A stretch of 64,000 bases of DNA from Amycolatopsis endophytica. GTDB taxonomy: Bacteria > Actinomycetota > Actinomycetes > Mycobacteriales > Pseudonocardiaceae. The stretch lies in assembly GCF_013410405.1 (NCBI RefSeq), contig NZ_JACCFK010000001.1, forward strand, positions 1,798,001 to 1,862,000, in the 5' to 3' direction. Made by a program: the position numbers and the translations under genes. Below the pieces are notes generated by a model. That model was not told where the DNA came from, did no database searches, and worked only from the letters and a program-made list of their open reading frames with translations. Positions 53,217 to 61,414 of the stretch are shown here, piece after piece (within the stretch, counting starts at the first letter, position 1; each line of letters opens with the position of its first letter).

Positions 53217-54326
53217 ATGACCATCGCCATCGTCGGAGCAGGTCTGGGCGGTCTGGCCCTTGCTCGCGTGCTGCACCTGCACGACATCGAAGCCGTGGTG
53301 TACGAACGTGAAGCATCGCGCGGTGCGCGCGGTCAGGGCGGCATGCTCGACATCCACTCGGGCCAGCGGGCACTGCGCGAGGCGGGCCTGATCGACGAGT
53401 TCTTCGCGATCGCCCGCGGCGAAGGCCAGGACATGCGGCTCCTCACCCCGGACGGCACCCTGCTGCTGCGGGAGGACACCCCGGACGACGCCCCGCTCCT
53501 GCGTCCCGAGGTCGACCGCGCCGATCTGCGCGACCTGCTGCTCGACTCCCTCCCCGAAGGCGTGGTGCGCTGGGGGCACGCGTTCGAATCCGCCGCCGAC
53601 GGCGTGCTGCGCTTCGCCGACGGCAGCAGTGCGCCCTACGACCTGCTGGTCGGCGCCGACGGCGCGAACTCCAGGGTCCGCGCTCTGCTCACCGAAGCCA
53701 GGCCGGTGCACATCGGGCAGAACGTCGTCGAGCTGTGCATCTCCGACATCGACCGCACCCACCCCGACCTCGCGGCGATGGTCGGACGGGGCAACTACTG
53801 GGTGCTCGGCAAGGGGGTGTCGCTGGCGGCGCAGCGCAACGGTGACGGCCGCGTCCGCATCGGAATCAGCTTCTACAACACCCCCGAGGACTGGTTCACC
53901 ACCAGCGGCATCCCGTTCGACGACCCGGCCGCGGCCCGGGCGCGGCTGATCGATCTGCTCGCGGGCTGGGACGCACGGTTCACCGCACTGATCGCGGCCG
54001 CCGACGACACCGTCGTGCCGCGGGCGATCACTACGCTCCCGACCGGCCTGACCTGGCCGTCGAAGCCAGGCGTCACGCTGCTCGGCGACGCCGCGCATCT
54101 GATGCCGCCGGTGGGCGAGGGCGCGAACATGGCCCTGCTCGACGGCGCACTGCTCGGCCTCGCCCTCGCCGCGCACCCCGGCGATTTCGCTGCCGCCGTG
54201 CGGGAGTACGAACGCGAGATGTTCGACCGCACCAGCACGGCGGCCCGTGAGTCGGCGAAGATCCAGGACCTGCTGATGTCGCCGGATGCCGCCCAGCGGC
54301 TGCTCGCGTTCTTCCAGCCGGGCTGA
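53217..54326 (+). CDS. FAD-dependent monooxygenase, TetX-like
   Basis: A 369-aa flavin monooxygenase starting at ATG 53217 after AAGGAG. It has the FAD motif GAGLGGLALARVL and the segment GGMLDIHSGQRALREAGL, which closely matches the GGxLDLHxxxGQxA stretch of the tetracycline-inactivating enzyme TetX. Also present: RPEVDRADLRDLLLDSL, GISFYNTPEDW, and the second FAD motif TLLGDAAHLMPPVGEGANMAL. TetX family members hydroxylate tetracyclines and other aromatic polyketides. Resistance to a polyketide, or tailoring of one, is plausible; a TetR gene with operator palindromes lies divergently beside it. Confidence 0.88.
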   Translation: MTIAIVGAGLGGLALARVLHLHDIEAVVYEREASRGARGQGGMLDIHSGQRALREAGLIDEFFAIARGEGQDMRLLTPDGTLLLREDTPDDAPLLRPEVDRADLRDLLLDSLPEGVVRWGHAFESAADGVLRFADGSSAPYDLLVGADGANSRVRALLTEARPVHIGQNVVELCISDIDRTHPDLAAMVGRGNYWVLGKGVSLAAQRNGDGRVRIGISFYNTPEDWFTTSGIPFDDPAAARARLIDLLAGWDARFTALIAAADDTVVPRAITTLPTGLTWPSKPGVTLLGDAAHLMPPVGEGANMALLDGALLGLALAAHPGDFAAAVREYEREMFDRTSTAARESAKIQDLLMSPDAAQRLLAFFQPG

Positions 54327-54480
54327 ACCCGACTACGACAGCTTCGCCGCGGCCGGCCGTCATCAGCGAACCGCCTCCGGGGCCTTCCTGAGCTGTAGGG
54401 TCTCACGGCGCATGACATGTTGATGTTGTGTGACCTGGGGATTCTCGACTGTCTCACGACGATGGCATCCAAGATCAGTC

Positions 54481-54672
54481 TCAGGTCGGCGTCATTTCCT
54501 TGGGCAGGGATGCCCTGATGGCGGCGGCAACCTTGTTGCCGAAAGGGGTCAGCTGCATGGGTCGTCCCCGTTCAGCGCGGACCAGGAGTTCTCCGCCGAG
54601 GTCGTGTTCGAGGCGTTTGATCTGAGTCGACAGCGGGGACGGCTGGAGCCCTAGTGTCGTGAGTCGTTGATT
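54481..54672 (-). pseudogene. LysR-type HTH fragment
   Basis: An open stretch without a start codon, ending at TGA 54481. Its translation contains LGLQPSPLSTQIKRLEHDLG and ELLVRAERGRPMQLTPFGNKV, a LysR-type helix-turn-helix C-terminal half. The upstream part is missing, and the frame runs into the 3' end of the TnsA-like gene. In actinobacterial Tn7-like elements such a DNA-binding gene often follows tnsA, so this looks like a decayed element piece. Confidence 0.6.
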
Positions 54673-55079
54673 CGGCTGCAGTAGGCGGCGAGAGTGTCGA
54701 GGATGTCGTCAGCGGTTTTCGTCCATACGAAAGGTTTCGGGTGCGGCTCACTCGATACCTCGTACCGCCAGCCACGCGACTCCACCGTTCGTTGCGTCCA
54801 CGCGAAGGTGAAGGCGTTCTCCGGTCGCGCAACGCGATGACGCGGCTTGACGTCCACCACGACTGGCCCAGCGTCCGTGAAGAGCAGGTAGTCCGGGATG
54901 TGCCGGCGCAGGTCTCCGTCGACTTCAGCTCGCAACAGGAACGGCTGGGCCACGATATGCCGCACCGACGCATCAAAGTCGGCGAACAACAAGCGAGCCA
55001 GCTCAAGCCGGGACTCATAGATCACAAGATCGTTCTCGGTAGCCGCCCAGAAGCTACCCGAGTAGTGCGCCGACACCAC
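54651..55079 (-). CDS. TnsA-like transposon endonuclease (probably truncated remnant)
   Basis: A 142-aa protein with a TnsA endonuclease fold (N-terminal domain of PF08722): YESRLELARLLFADFD near residue 21, VAQPFLL, RRHIPDYLLFTDAGPVVVDVKP with the catalytic Asp and the Q/DxK-like motif, and a C-terminal helical end. An in-frame stop lies a few codons upstream of the GTG start, and homologues usually have about 20 more residues at the N-terminus, so it may be truncated. TnsA cuts the 5' ends of Tn7-type elements. No tnsB, tniB or tniQ is present, so the element is incomplete. Confidence 0.65.
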   Translation of the reverse strand: MVSAHYSGSFWAATENDLVIYESRLELARLLFADFDASVRHIVAQPFLLRAEVDGDLRRHIPDYLLFTDAGPVVVDVKPRHRVARPENAFTFAWTQRTVESRGWRYEVSSEPHPKPFVWTKTADDILDTLAAYCSRINDSRH

Positions 55080-55128
55080 ACGAACGGCCCAACATCAACT
55101 TGTTGTCCGCTCGCATCCGACAGGCTGC

Positions 55129-55686
55129 CTACAGCTGACCTGCGGCGACCTCATAAACGATCTCCAAGCCGTCCTCGTCGTCCCACTGCTCGCCGACTTC
55201 GACGAAGCCGTATTGCGATGCCAGCTGGTAGGAGGCCACGTTGTCGGGACCGATGGTCACCCGAACCGTGCCTACCTGCGGCTCGTGCGCGGCACGCTGA
55301 AGCAGGGCTTCCAGGGCTGCGCGGGCATAGCCGCGTCGCCGGTACGCCGGGGCGACGGCGTAGCCGATCTCCACCATCCCCGATGCGTCGGGAGGCCCGT
55401 GGTAACCCGCCCGGCCCACGGCCAAATGCTGCTGTTCGTCCCAGATGACGCCGGTGACCCATCCGGCGCTGGCCGGGTCCTCCTCGACTTGCCTGCTCCG
55501 CATCTGCCACACCCCTCGCCAGTCCGGGCCCACGAAGTAGGCGGAGACGGGCACCGGGCTGACCGCGTTCGCCGCTGCCAGGTCACCCGTGACGAGGGCT
55601 TGGAACGTCGGGCCATTCAGGTGCACGATGCGGACTTCCGGCTTGGGGCGAAGCCCGGACGTGGCGGTCTGATGGTGTTGGGTCAC
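55129..55686 (-). CDS. GNAT family N-acetyltransferase (RimJ/RimL type)
   Basis: A 185-aa protein. Start GTG 55686 with TGGGAG upstream is preferred; a longer reading from 55785 would translate through operator-like repeats. Motif A is present: EIGYAVAPAYRRRGYARAALEALL (Arg-x-x-Gly-x-Ala loop), followed by IGPDNVASYQLASQYGFVEVGE, the GNAT C-terminal block. Related to ribosomal-protein or antibiotic acetyltransferases; substrate unknown. Three regularly spaced 9-mers lie upstream. Confidence 0.82.
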   Translation of the reverse strand: MTQHHQTATSGLRPKPEVRIVHLNGPTFQALVTGDLAAANAVSPVPVSAYFVGPDWRGVWQMRSRQVEEDPASAGWVTGVIWDEQQHLAVGRAGYHGPPDASGMVEIGYAVAPAYRRRGYARAALEALLQRAAHEPQVGTVRVTIGPDNVASYQLASQYGFVEVGEQWDDEDGLEIVYEVAAGQL

Positions 55687-55757
55687 CGGATAAGGCTCCC
55701 ATTTCGTCCCAAGGTGGCGAACCAGAGCCGCCTCTGCACCAGAACGAATCTCACGGC

Positions 55758-55806
55758 GATGTCGTATATGACATCTGTACGACATCGATCGTGAGATTAC
55801 GACATC
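55758..55806. promoter_or_regulatory. Three 9-mers GATGTCGTA/TACGACATC with 20-bp spacing
   Basis: GATGTCGTA at 55758-55766 (inverted) and TACGACATC at 55778-55786 and 55798-55806 are identical 9-mers whose starts are exactly 20 bp apart, two helical turns. GATGTC-N6-GACATC (55758-55775) also forms a palindrome. They lie 72-120 bp upstream of the GNAT start, after dnaB. Likely binding sites of an unidentified regulator. Confidence 0.6.
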
Positions 55807-55833
55807 CGTCATGAGGCCCTACAGTCGGCGCGG

Positions 55834-57237
55834 TCAGCCCTGTGCCAGGTCCGCGAACCGGCTGTAGTGCAGCTGGTGCGCGACGACGATCGTGCTCGTC
55901 GGGCCCGCGCGGTGCTTCGCCAGGATCAGGTCGGCCTCGCCGGCGCGCGGGTCGTCGCGCTCCCAGGCGTCCGGGCGGTTGATCAGGAGCACCATGTCCG
56001 CGTCCTGCTCCAGTGAACCGGACTCACGCAGGTCGGACAGCATCGGGCGCTTGTCGGTGCGCTGTTCGGGGCCACGGTTGAGCTGGCTGATCGCGACCAC
56101 CGGCACCTCCAGCTCCTTGGCCAGCAGCTTCAGCTGACGGGAGAACTCCGAGACCTCCTGCTGCCGCGACTCGACGCGCTTGCCCGAGGTCATCAGCTGC
56201 ATATAGTCGAGGACCACCAGCTTGAGGTCGTTGCGCTGCTTGAGGCGCCGGGCCTTGGCGCGGATCTCCATCATCGTCATGTTCGGCGAGTCGTCGATGA
56301 ACAGCGGCGCCTCGCTGATCTCGCTCATGCGGCGGGCGAGCCGTGTCCAGTCGTCGTCGGACATGCGGCCGCTGCGCATGTCCGCGAGGCGGATCCGGGC
56401 CTCCGCGGAGAGCATGCGCATGACGATTTCGATGCGGCTCATTTCCAGCGAGAAGATGACGCTGCTCATGCCGTGCTTGATGGAGCACGACCGCGCGAAG
56501 TCCAGTCCCAGTGTCGACTTGCCGACACCGGGCCGGGCGGCGACGATGATCATCTGACCCGCGTGCAGGCCGTTGGTCACCTCGTCGAGGTCGGCGAAAC
56601 CGGTCGGCACGCCCTGGGAGACGCCCCCGCGCGAAGCGATCGCGTCGATCTCGTCCATGGTCGGCTGGAGCAGTTCCTCCAGCGCGACGTAGTCCTCGCT
56701 CGTCCGGCGCTCGGTGACGTCGTAGATCGCGGCCTGCGCGCGGTCGACGACCTCGTCGATGTCGCCGCCGTCGTTCGCGGCGCCGTAGCCGTACTGCACG
56801 ATCCGGGTGCCCGCCTCGACCAGCCGTCGCAGGACGGCCTTCTCCCCGACGATCTGCGCGTAGTACCCGGCGTTCGCGGCGGTCGGCACGGTGGCGATCA
56901 GCGTGTGCAGGTACGGCGCGCCGCCGACGCGGGCCAGCTCGCCGCGGCGCTCCAGCTCGGCCGACACCGTGATCGGATCGGCCGGTTCACCGCGCGCGTA
57001 GAGGTCGAGGACGCAGTCGTAGACGGCCTGGTGCTTGGGCAGGTAGAAGTCGTTGGGCGAGAGCACCTCGACGACGTCGGCGATCGCGTCCTTGGACAGC
57101 AGCATGCCGCCGAGCACCGACTGCTCGGCCGGGATGTCCTGGGGCGGCTGACGGTCGAACTCGCCGTAACGCGCCCCGGGGTCCTCCGGTCCGGGATCGG
57201 ACGGGTAGGCCGGGCCACGGTCATCTGTCAGCGCCAC
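55834..57237 (-). CDS. dnaB: Replicative DNA helicase
   Basis: A 467-aa hexameric helicase that unwinds DNA ahead of the replisome. The N-terminal domain (QSVLGGMLLSKDAI) is followed by the RecA-like domain with Walker A ARPGVGKST near residue 222, Walker B-type VVLDYMQLM and motif H4 around QDADMVLLINRPD. The start is GTG 57237 with GGGAGG nine bases upstream; longer starts are less likely. Unlike many mycobacterial dnaB genes it has no intein at the Walker A or other conserved sites; length is standard. DnaA-box-like sites cluster upstream. Confidence 0.97.
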   Translation of the reverse strand: MALTDDRGPAYPSDPGPEDPGARYGEFDRQPPQDIPAEQSVLGGMLLSKDAIADVVEVLSPNDFYLPKHQAVYDCVLDLYARGEPADPITVSAELERRGELARVGGAPYLHTLIATVPTAANAGYYAQIVGEKAVLRRLVEAGTRIVQYGYGAANDGGDIDEVVDRAQAAIYDVTERRTSEDYVALEELLQPTMDEIDAIASRGGVSQGVPTGFADLDEVTNGLHAGQMIIVAARPGVGKSTLGLDFARSCSIKHGMSSVIFSLEMSRIEIVMRMLSAEARIRLADMRSGRMSDDDWTRLARRMSEISEAPLFIDDSPNMTMMEIRAKARRLKQRNDLKLVVLDYMQLMTSGKRVESRQQEVSEFSRQLKLLAKELEVPVVAISQLNRGPEQRTDKRPMLSDLRESGSLEQDADMVLLINRPDAWERDDPRAGEADLILAKHRAGPTSTIVVAHQLHYSRFADLAQG

Positions 57238-57411
57238 CGCGCGGATACCTCCCAGACAGCGAACACCAGTTCGATTATGCCGGATCTTCCGGCCGGAGTG
57301 TGGGAGCCGGTGCACCGGCGCCGACTGTGTCGCCGCCACTGAGCGCGACTACTCCGGCGGGCACCGTAGATCGCTCGGAAGGAGCAGTGCAAACCTGCCT
57401 GGGGACCGCTC

Positions 57412-57624
57412 TGTGGACAGCTTGTGGAGGAGCGGGGCGAACCAGTCACAGGCAGCCTGTTCCCTGTGGACAACCTGGGGGCAACTCTGCGGACCGCCAG
57501 GAAAACCACAGGTCAGACCCTGTGGGTAAGTTGTGGACAACACGGGTGAAAAAACCTCGGCGTGTCGCCGCGCGCGCGACCTTCGGCGTGTCGCGCAGCT
57601 GACGGTGCCTCGACCTGTGGATGA
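57412..57624. promoter_or_regulatory. DnaA-box-rich region upstream of dnaB
   Basis: Within the 445-bp gap before dnaB there are TGTGGACAG (57412-57420), TGTGGACAA (57465-57473 and 57532-57540), TGTGGGTAA (57521-57529) and TGTGGATGA (57616-57624). All are on the same strand and match TGTGGACAA (the inverse of the actinobacterial consensus TTGTCCACA) fully or with one or two changes. No gene is seen in the gap. Possible DnaA titration or regulation of dnaB. Confidence 0.55.
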
Positions 57625-57642
57625 AGGCTACGCAAAGTAGAA

Positions 57643-57672
57643 GGGACCCCCGCTCGTCCGAGCGGGGGTCCC
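57643..57672 (-). terminator. Terminator of the EspG/PPE operon
   Basis: GGGACCCCCGCTC (57643-57655) pairs perfectly with 57660-57672 around a 4-nt loop; on the minus strand TTCTACTTT follows. It lies 10 bp after the EspG-family stop. Confidence 0.85.
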
Positions 57673-57681
57673 ATCGTCAGT

Positions 57682-58485
57682 TCAGCCCAGCGAACGGATT
57701 GCGTTGTGTAGTCGTTCTCCGATGGCCTGCGGCGTACCCGGCGTGAGTACGATCAACGGCTCGCCGGAGCCCGGTCGCTCCTCCATCAGCCAGCGCCCCT
57801 CGCTGGTGTCGATGAAGTTGAGCGCCCGCTCGCATCGCTTGCGGACACCGGCCCGGGTGCGCGCCGCCGCGTAGAGGCTGCCGCCCGCCACGCGCGGCGC
57901 CTCCAGGATGCGCTTGATCTCCTTGCCCGGCTCCGCCACCGCGCGGCCGCCACCGCCGCGCATGATGGACATCTCCTCGTTGGCCGGGCGGCGGTGGCCG
58001 CCGTAGACCTCGCTCTTCGGGGCCACCAGCGGGCTGCTGCCGCCGGGTGAGATGTGCGGGATCTGGTCCACGAACGTCGGCAGCAACCGTTCCGGCCGCT
58101 CCGGCCGCATCACGACGACGTCCTCTTTGATGTAGCGCGAGAGGACGAACCCGCCGCCGGGACCGCTGCCCGCGAAGAGCGTGAAGTTCTGCGGCGCATC
58201 CGGGAATGTGCCCTCGAACCAGCCGTAGAACTCCACGTGCGGCCGTGCGATCGACTCGATCATCGCGCCGAAATCGCGGTCCATCCCCCGCGGCCCCATC
58301 AGGCCGTGATGCTGGAGCACGGCGTTGACCTGCTGGTCGATGATCCGCTGAGCCGTCTCGTCGTACCAGATGGCTGTGGACGACAGGGTGTTGTGGGCAT
58401 CGCCGCCCCGGCGCTGGATCAGGTTGAGCAGCGTCGGGGTGGTGATCGTCAACGGCCGGTTCATCACCATCGCGGCGGGCCTCAT
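57682..58485 (-). CDS. ESX secretion-associated protein EspG family
   Basis: A 267-aa protein whose layout fits the EspG family of type VII secretion chaperones: an N-terminal beta region with a hydrophobic strand-helix LTITTPTLLNLIQRR, a central FYGWFEGTFPDAPQNFTLFAGSGP and a helical C-terminus with LYAAARTRAG and a final LHNAIRSLG. EspG binds PE-PPE or PPE-like substrates in the cytosol. It overlaps the PPE-like gene by four bases (ATGA), which supports that pairing. Confidence 0.82.
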   Translation of the reverse strand: MRPAAMVMNRPLTITTPTLLNLIQRRGGDAHNTLSSTAIWYDETAQRIIDQQVNAVLQHHGLMGPRGMDRDFGAMIESIARPHVEFYGWFEGTFPDAPQNFTLFAGSGPGGGFVLSRYIKEDVVVMRPERPERLLPTFVDQIPHISPGGSSPLVAPKSEVYGGHRRPANEEMSIMRGGGGRAVAEPGKEIKRILEAPRVAGGSLYAAARTRAGVRKRCERALNFIDTSEGRWLMEERPGSGEPLIVLTPGTPQAIGERLHNAIRSLG

Positions 58486-59792
58486 TCGCCGATGACGGGC
58501 GGAGCCGTCAGCTCATCCGTGCCGAACAGCTCGTTCGGGTCGTCGCCCACCATGTACTTGTTGTCGTGTTCTTCGTCTTCCTCGCCGTTGGAGCGGCCAC
58601 CACGGCCACCCATGCCCGGCGCACCCGACATCCCGGCGCGGCCCGCACCACGGGCGCCACCACGGGCACCCGCGCCGCCCGCACCGGTACCACCGGCGCC
58701 GGCACCCGTTCCGGCTGTCGCTCCGGACCCGATTCCCGCGCCCGCGCCCATCGCGCCGAAGCCCGCGGCGCCGACTCCGCCACCGGCACCAGCACCGGCA
58801 CCGGCACCGCTGCCCAAACCGGCACCACCACCAGGCCCGAAGCCGCCGCCCCCGCCACCGGGGCCGAAACCGCTCGTGGAGGTCGGCTGGTAGCCGGACG
58901 CGGAAGTCGCGTCGAACGCCGGGTTGTGCCCCGTGCTCGGCGTGTACCCGGCGGGCGTCGTGGAGGTCGGGATGTTCGACGTCGGCGTCGGCGAGTTGAA
59001 CTGCGGCAGGTCACCCGTGCTGGCCGGTTTGAAGGCGCCCGCGCCGCCGGCGCCGCCCGGCATGCTGCCCGCGCCACCGCCGCCGCCGGGGAAACCGCCG
59101 CCGGGATTGCCGTCGGAGAAGGAGTTCCCCTGCCAGGCCGAGTACTGCGGCATCCCACCGGCGTTGGTCATGCTCGCCTGGTAGTAGTTGTTGAACGCGT
59201 CGACGTTCGCCTTGCCGCGCTGGTTGTACTGCTCGATCTGCTCGTCGGTGTCCGACATCGGGTTGATGCCGTCGAGGAAGCCGCCGTCCGGCGGCTGAGC
59301 CGGGACCTCCTGAACCTTGCCCTTGACCGTGTCGAAGGCGTCGGCCTGGTCGTTGAGGTAGGTCGAGCTCTTGCCGAGGTTGGTGGCCGAATCCTGCAGC
59401 CAGATGCCGAGCGGGTGCGCGCCGGCCTGGACCTGGCCCGAGGCCATGCCCTTCCAGGCGTTGTCCATCAACTCGTTGATCTGGCCGATCAGCCTGGCGC
59501 GCTCCTCGTGCACGCCCTTGAGCGTGTCCGCGGCACTCGCGCCAGCCGTCAGCGAGGAGGAGCTGCCGGGGCTGATCTGCTCCCAGATCTTGCGCGCGTC
59601 GATCGTGCGGCCGCCGATGTTCGCCTCGTGGTGTTCGGCTTCGGGCGTGGACATCAGCCCGGCGAGGCCACCGACCACGGCGCCGACACCCGCGCCGATC
59701 GCGGTGCCGACACCCGGCACGACCGAACCGACGGCGGCGCCGACGGCGGCACCCGCGACCACCCGTCCCGCCTTGTAGTCGTCATCACCCAT
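58482..59792 (-). CDS. PPE-like type VII secretion substrate, Gly/Ala-rich
   Basis: A 436-aa protein. N-terminal hydrophobic Gly/Ala helix (VGAAVGSVVPGVGTAIGAGVG, about 12-45), then a helical PPE/WXG-like region (about 60-190) with ISPGSSSSLTAGASAADTL and MDNAWKGMASGQVQAGAHPLGIWLQ. The C-terminal 230 residues are low-complexity Gly/Pro/Ala with an acidic end (NGEEDEEHDNKY). Such proteins are found with EspG, a DUF3558 lipoprotein and a small Esx-like protein in Pseudonocardiaceae. Probably a secreted or surface protein; no catalytic domain. Confidence 0.75.
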   Translation of the reverse strand: MGDDDYKAGRVVAGAAVGAAVGSVVPGVGTAIGAGVGAVVGGLAGLMSTPEAEHHEANIGGRTIDARKIWEQISPGSSSSLTAGASAADTLKGVHEERARLIGQINELMDNAWKGMASGQVQAGAHPLGIWLQDSATNLGKSSTYLNDQADAFDTVKGKVQEVPAQPPDGGFLDGINPMSDTDEQIEQYNQRGKANVDAFNNYYQASMTNAGGMPQYSAWQGNSFSDGNPGGGFPGGGGGAGSMPGGAGGAGAFKPASTGDLPQFNSPTPTSNIPTSTTPAGYTPSTGHNPAFDATSASGYQPTSTSGFGPGGGGGGFGPGGGAGLGSGAGAGAGAGGGVGAAGFGAMGAGAGIGSGATAGTGAGAGGTGAGGAGARGGARGAGRAGMSGAPGMGGRGGRSNGEEDEEHDNKYMVGDDPNELFGTDELTAPPVIGE

Positions 59793-59831
59793 GGGAACCC
59801 CTCCTGACGGCGAATCTGAAGTCGGTGTGGA

Positions 59832-60416
59832 TCACGCGGCCCCCTTGAGCTGCCGCACCATCGCGGTCGCGACCGTCTGGACGACCGGGCACGGATCGGT
59901 CACGTTGGGGCCGTCGAGGATGCTCGAGTTGATGTTGACGACCAGCTGGTCGGTCACGCCGACCCACAGCGCGCACGTGCCGCTGCCGCGCAGGTCGGCG
60001 TTGGCCGCGAACACCGCCGGGTAGCCCTCGATCGTGACCGGCTCGAAGTAGTTGTCCTGCGCGCGGTTCGCGTAGACCCCGGTGAGCCCGGTGTCCTGGT
60101 CGCCCAGCGGCGCGACGAAGATCTTGTTGGCGTCGTACCCCGCCGACTGCCAGCGGCACCCTTGCCCGCCGGGGCTGGGATACAGCTCGCCGGGGTTCGC
60201 CAACCCGATCTCCGCCGCCTGCGCGGGCGACAGCGCGGTGCACGGATCACGCACCAGCGAATCCGTGACCAGCGGCGACGGCACCCGCGGCGCCGGGTCG
60301 ACCGACGGCGCGGCGTTCGTCTCGGCGGCGCTGTCCGCGCCGTCTCCGCTCGAGCACCCCGTCAGCAGGGTGACGGCGACCGCGGCGGCGCCGAGCCAGC
60401 TGTTGCGTGTGGTCAT
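59832..60416 (-). CDS. DUF3558 family lipoprotein
   Basis: A 194-aa protein with a signal peptide and lipobox LLTGC (acylated Cys21), a Ser/Ala/Pro linker, and the DUF3558 domain with conserved DPCTALSPAQAAEIGL and later cysteines (GCRW, GTCALW, DPCPVVQ). Its ATG shares one base with the preceding TGA (TGATG), so it is translationally coupled to the WXG100-like gene. Membrane-anchored on the outer face; role unknown but linked to type VII genes here. Confidence 0.85.
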   Translation of the reverse strand: MTTRNSWLGAAAVAVTLLTGCSSGDGADSAAETNAAPSVDPAPRVPSPLVTDSLVRDPCTALSPAQAAEIGLANPGELYPSPGGQGCRWQSAGYDANKIFVAPLGDQDTGLTGVYANRAQDNYFEPVTIEGYPAVFAANADLRGSGTCALWVGVTDQLVVNINSSILDGPNVTDPCPVVQTVATAMVRQLKGAA

Positions 60417-60802
60417 CAGACTGCCTGGTACCCGCCGACGTTCTTGTGCTGCTCGTCCTCGTTCTCTTCGACGATCCCGGCGGCCTTCTGCAGGGCCTCG
60501 ATGTAGTTCTTGACGTAGTCGACCATCCGCTGGTGCTGCAGCTGCAGGGTCTCACCGGAGACCTTCGCCGCGCGGTTGACGAAGTCACCGCTGGCGAACT
60601 CCTGGCCGGGAGGCTTCACCTCGGCGATGGTGTTGGCGTTGGACAGGTCCGTCTGCAGGTCGGTCAGCAGCTCTTTCCACTTGCTGATCACGCCGCGGAC
60701 CTCGTCCGGGGAGAACTCGTACCCGCCGGCCGAACCGCCGTTGCCCACCTTGATCGGCGCCGGCGGCGGAACCTCCGTCAACCGGTCGGTCGGATTGCCC
60801 AT
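60416..60802 (-). CDS. WXG100-like protein of the EspG/PPE cluster
   Basis: A 128-aa helical protein starting at ATG 60802 (AGGGGG upstream). The first 30 residues are Pro/Gly-rich, then helices such as VRGVISKWKELLTDLQTDLSNA and SGETLQLQHQRMVDYVKNYIEALQKA. No strict W-x-G turn, but length, all-helical pattern and gene context fit WXG100-family Esx proteins. It is the first gene of the four-gene operon ending at the EspG gene. Confidence 0.7.
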   Translation of the reverse strand: MGNPTDRLTEVPPPAPIKVGNGGSAGGYEFSPDEVRGVISKWKELLTDLQTDLSNANTIAEVKPPGQEFASGDFVNRAAKVSGETLQLQHQRMVDYVKNYIEALQKAAGIVEENEDEQHKNVGGYQAV

Positions 60803-60887
60803 CGCCCGATACCCCCTACGCTGTGGCCACTGGTCGCCAGCTTGGATGCTAACGCAGCCCGCCCGGTTCCCGTGCCCGAACAGTAAA

Positions 60888-60924
60888 AACCGGGCAGGCC
60901 CGCACATGCGGAACCTGCCCGGTT
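60888..60924 (-). terminator. Rho-independent terminator of the rpsF-ssb-rpsR-rplI operon
   Basis: AACCGGGCAGG (60888-60898) pairs with 60914-60924 over 11 bp with a 15-nt loop; on the minus strand TTTTTACTG follows, a good T tract for this genome. It lies 17 bp past the rplI stop. Confidence 0.9.
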
Positions 60925-60941
60925 CGTGGTACTGCCGGTGC

Positions 60942-61400
60942 CTACTGGCCTGCCTTGACCTCGAGGCGCACCGCGGCCTGCACGTCGGGGTGCAGGCGGG
61001 CGTTGACGGCGTGCTTGCCGACGGTCTTGATGTGACCGTCGGTTTCGAGGACGCGCTTGTCGAGCAGCGGGCCGCCCGCCGCCTTGATCGCGTTCGCGAT
61101 GTCGGCGGTAGTGACCGAGCCGAACAGCTTCTTCGAGCCCTCGGCCGCCTTCGCGGTCAGCTCGACGGTGCCCAGGCCCTCCAGCGCGGCCTTGATCTCG
61201 CGGGCGTGGTCGAGGTCGCGGATGCGGCGACCCTCCTGCGCGCGGCGGATGGTCTGCACGTTCTTCTCCGCACCCTTGGACGCCACGATGGCGTAGCCGC
61301 GGGGCAGCAGGAAGTTGCGGGCGTACCCGTCGCGGACCTCGACGATGTCGCCGGGGCCACCGAGGTTGGCCACGTCAGTGGTGAGGATGATCTTCGCCAT
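60942..61400 (-). CDS. rplI: 50S ribosomal protein L9
   Basis: A 152-aa protein with the L9 N-terminal fold (MAKIILTTDVANLGGPGDIV and GYARNFLLPRGYA), the long connecting helix (VQTIRRAQEGRRIRDL) and the C-terminal rRNA-binding domain. Last gene of the ribosomal operon, 14 bp after rpsR. Confidence 0.97.
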   Translation of the reverse strand: MAKIILTTDVANLGGPGDIVEVRDGYARNFLLPRGYAIVASKGAEKNVQTIRRAQEGRRIRDLDHAREIKAALEGLGTVELTAKAAEGSKKLFGSVTTADIANAIKAAGGPLLDKRVLETDGHIKTVGKHAVNARLHPDVQAAVRLEVKAGQ

Positions 61401-61414
61401 GATGTGGTCCCCCC

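Noticed and set aside
55687..55812. N-terminal extension of the GNAT gene
   Set aside because: Would translate through the 20-bp-spaced operator repeats and gives residues unlike the family; the GTG at 55686 has a better ribosome-binding site.
55834..57237. Intein in dnaB
   Set aside because: The helicase motifs are continuous and the length is normal; no splicing motifs (no Cys/Ser start or HN end blocks).
57300..57602. Open frame upstream of dnaB
   Set aside because: It runs through DnaA-box repeats, has no ribosome-binding site or recognisable product, and its frame is an accident of base composition.
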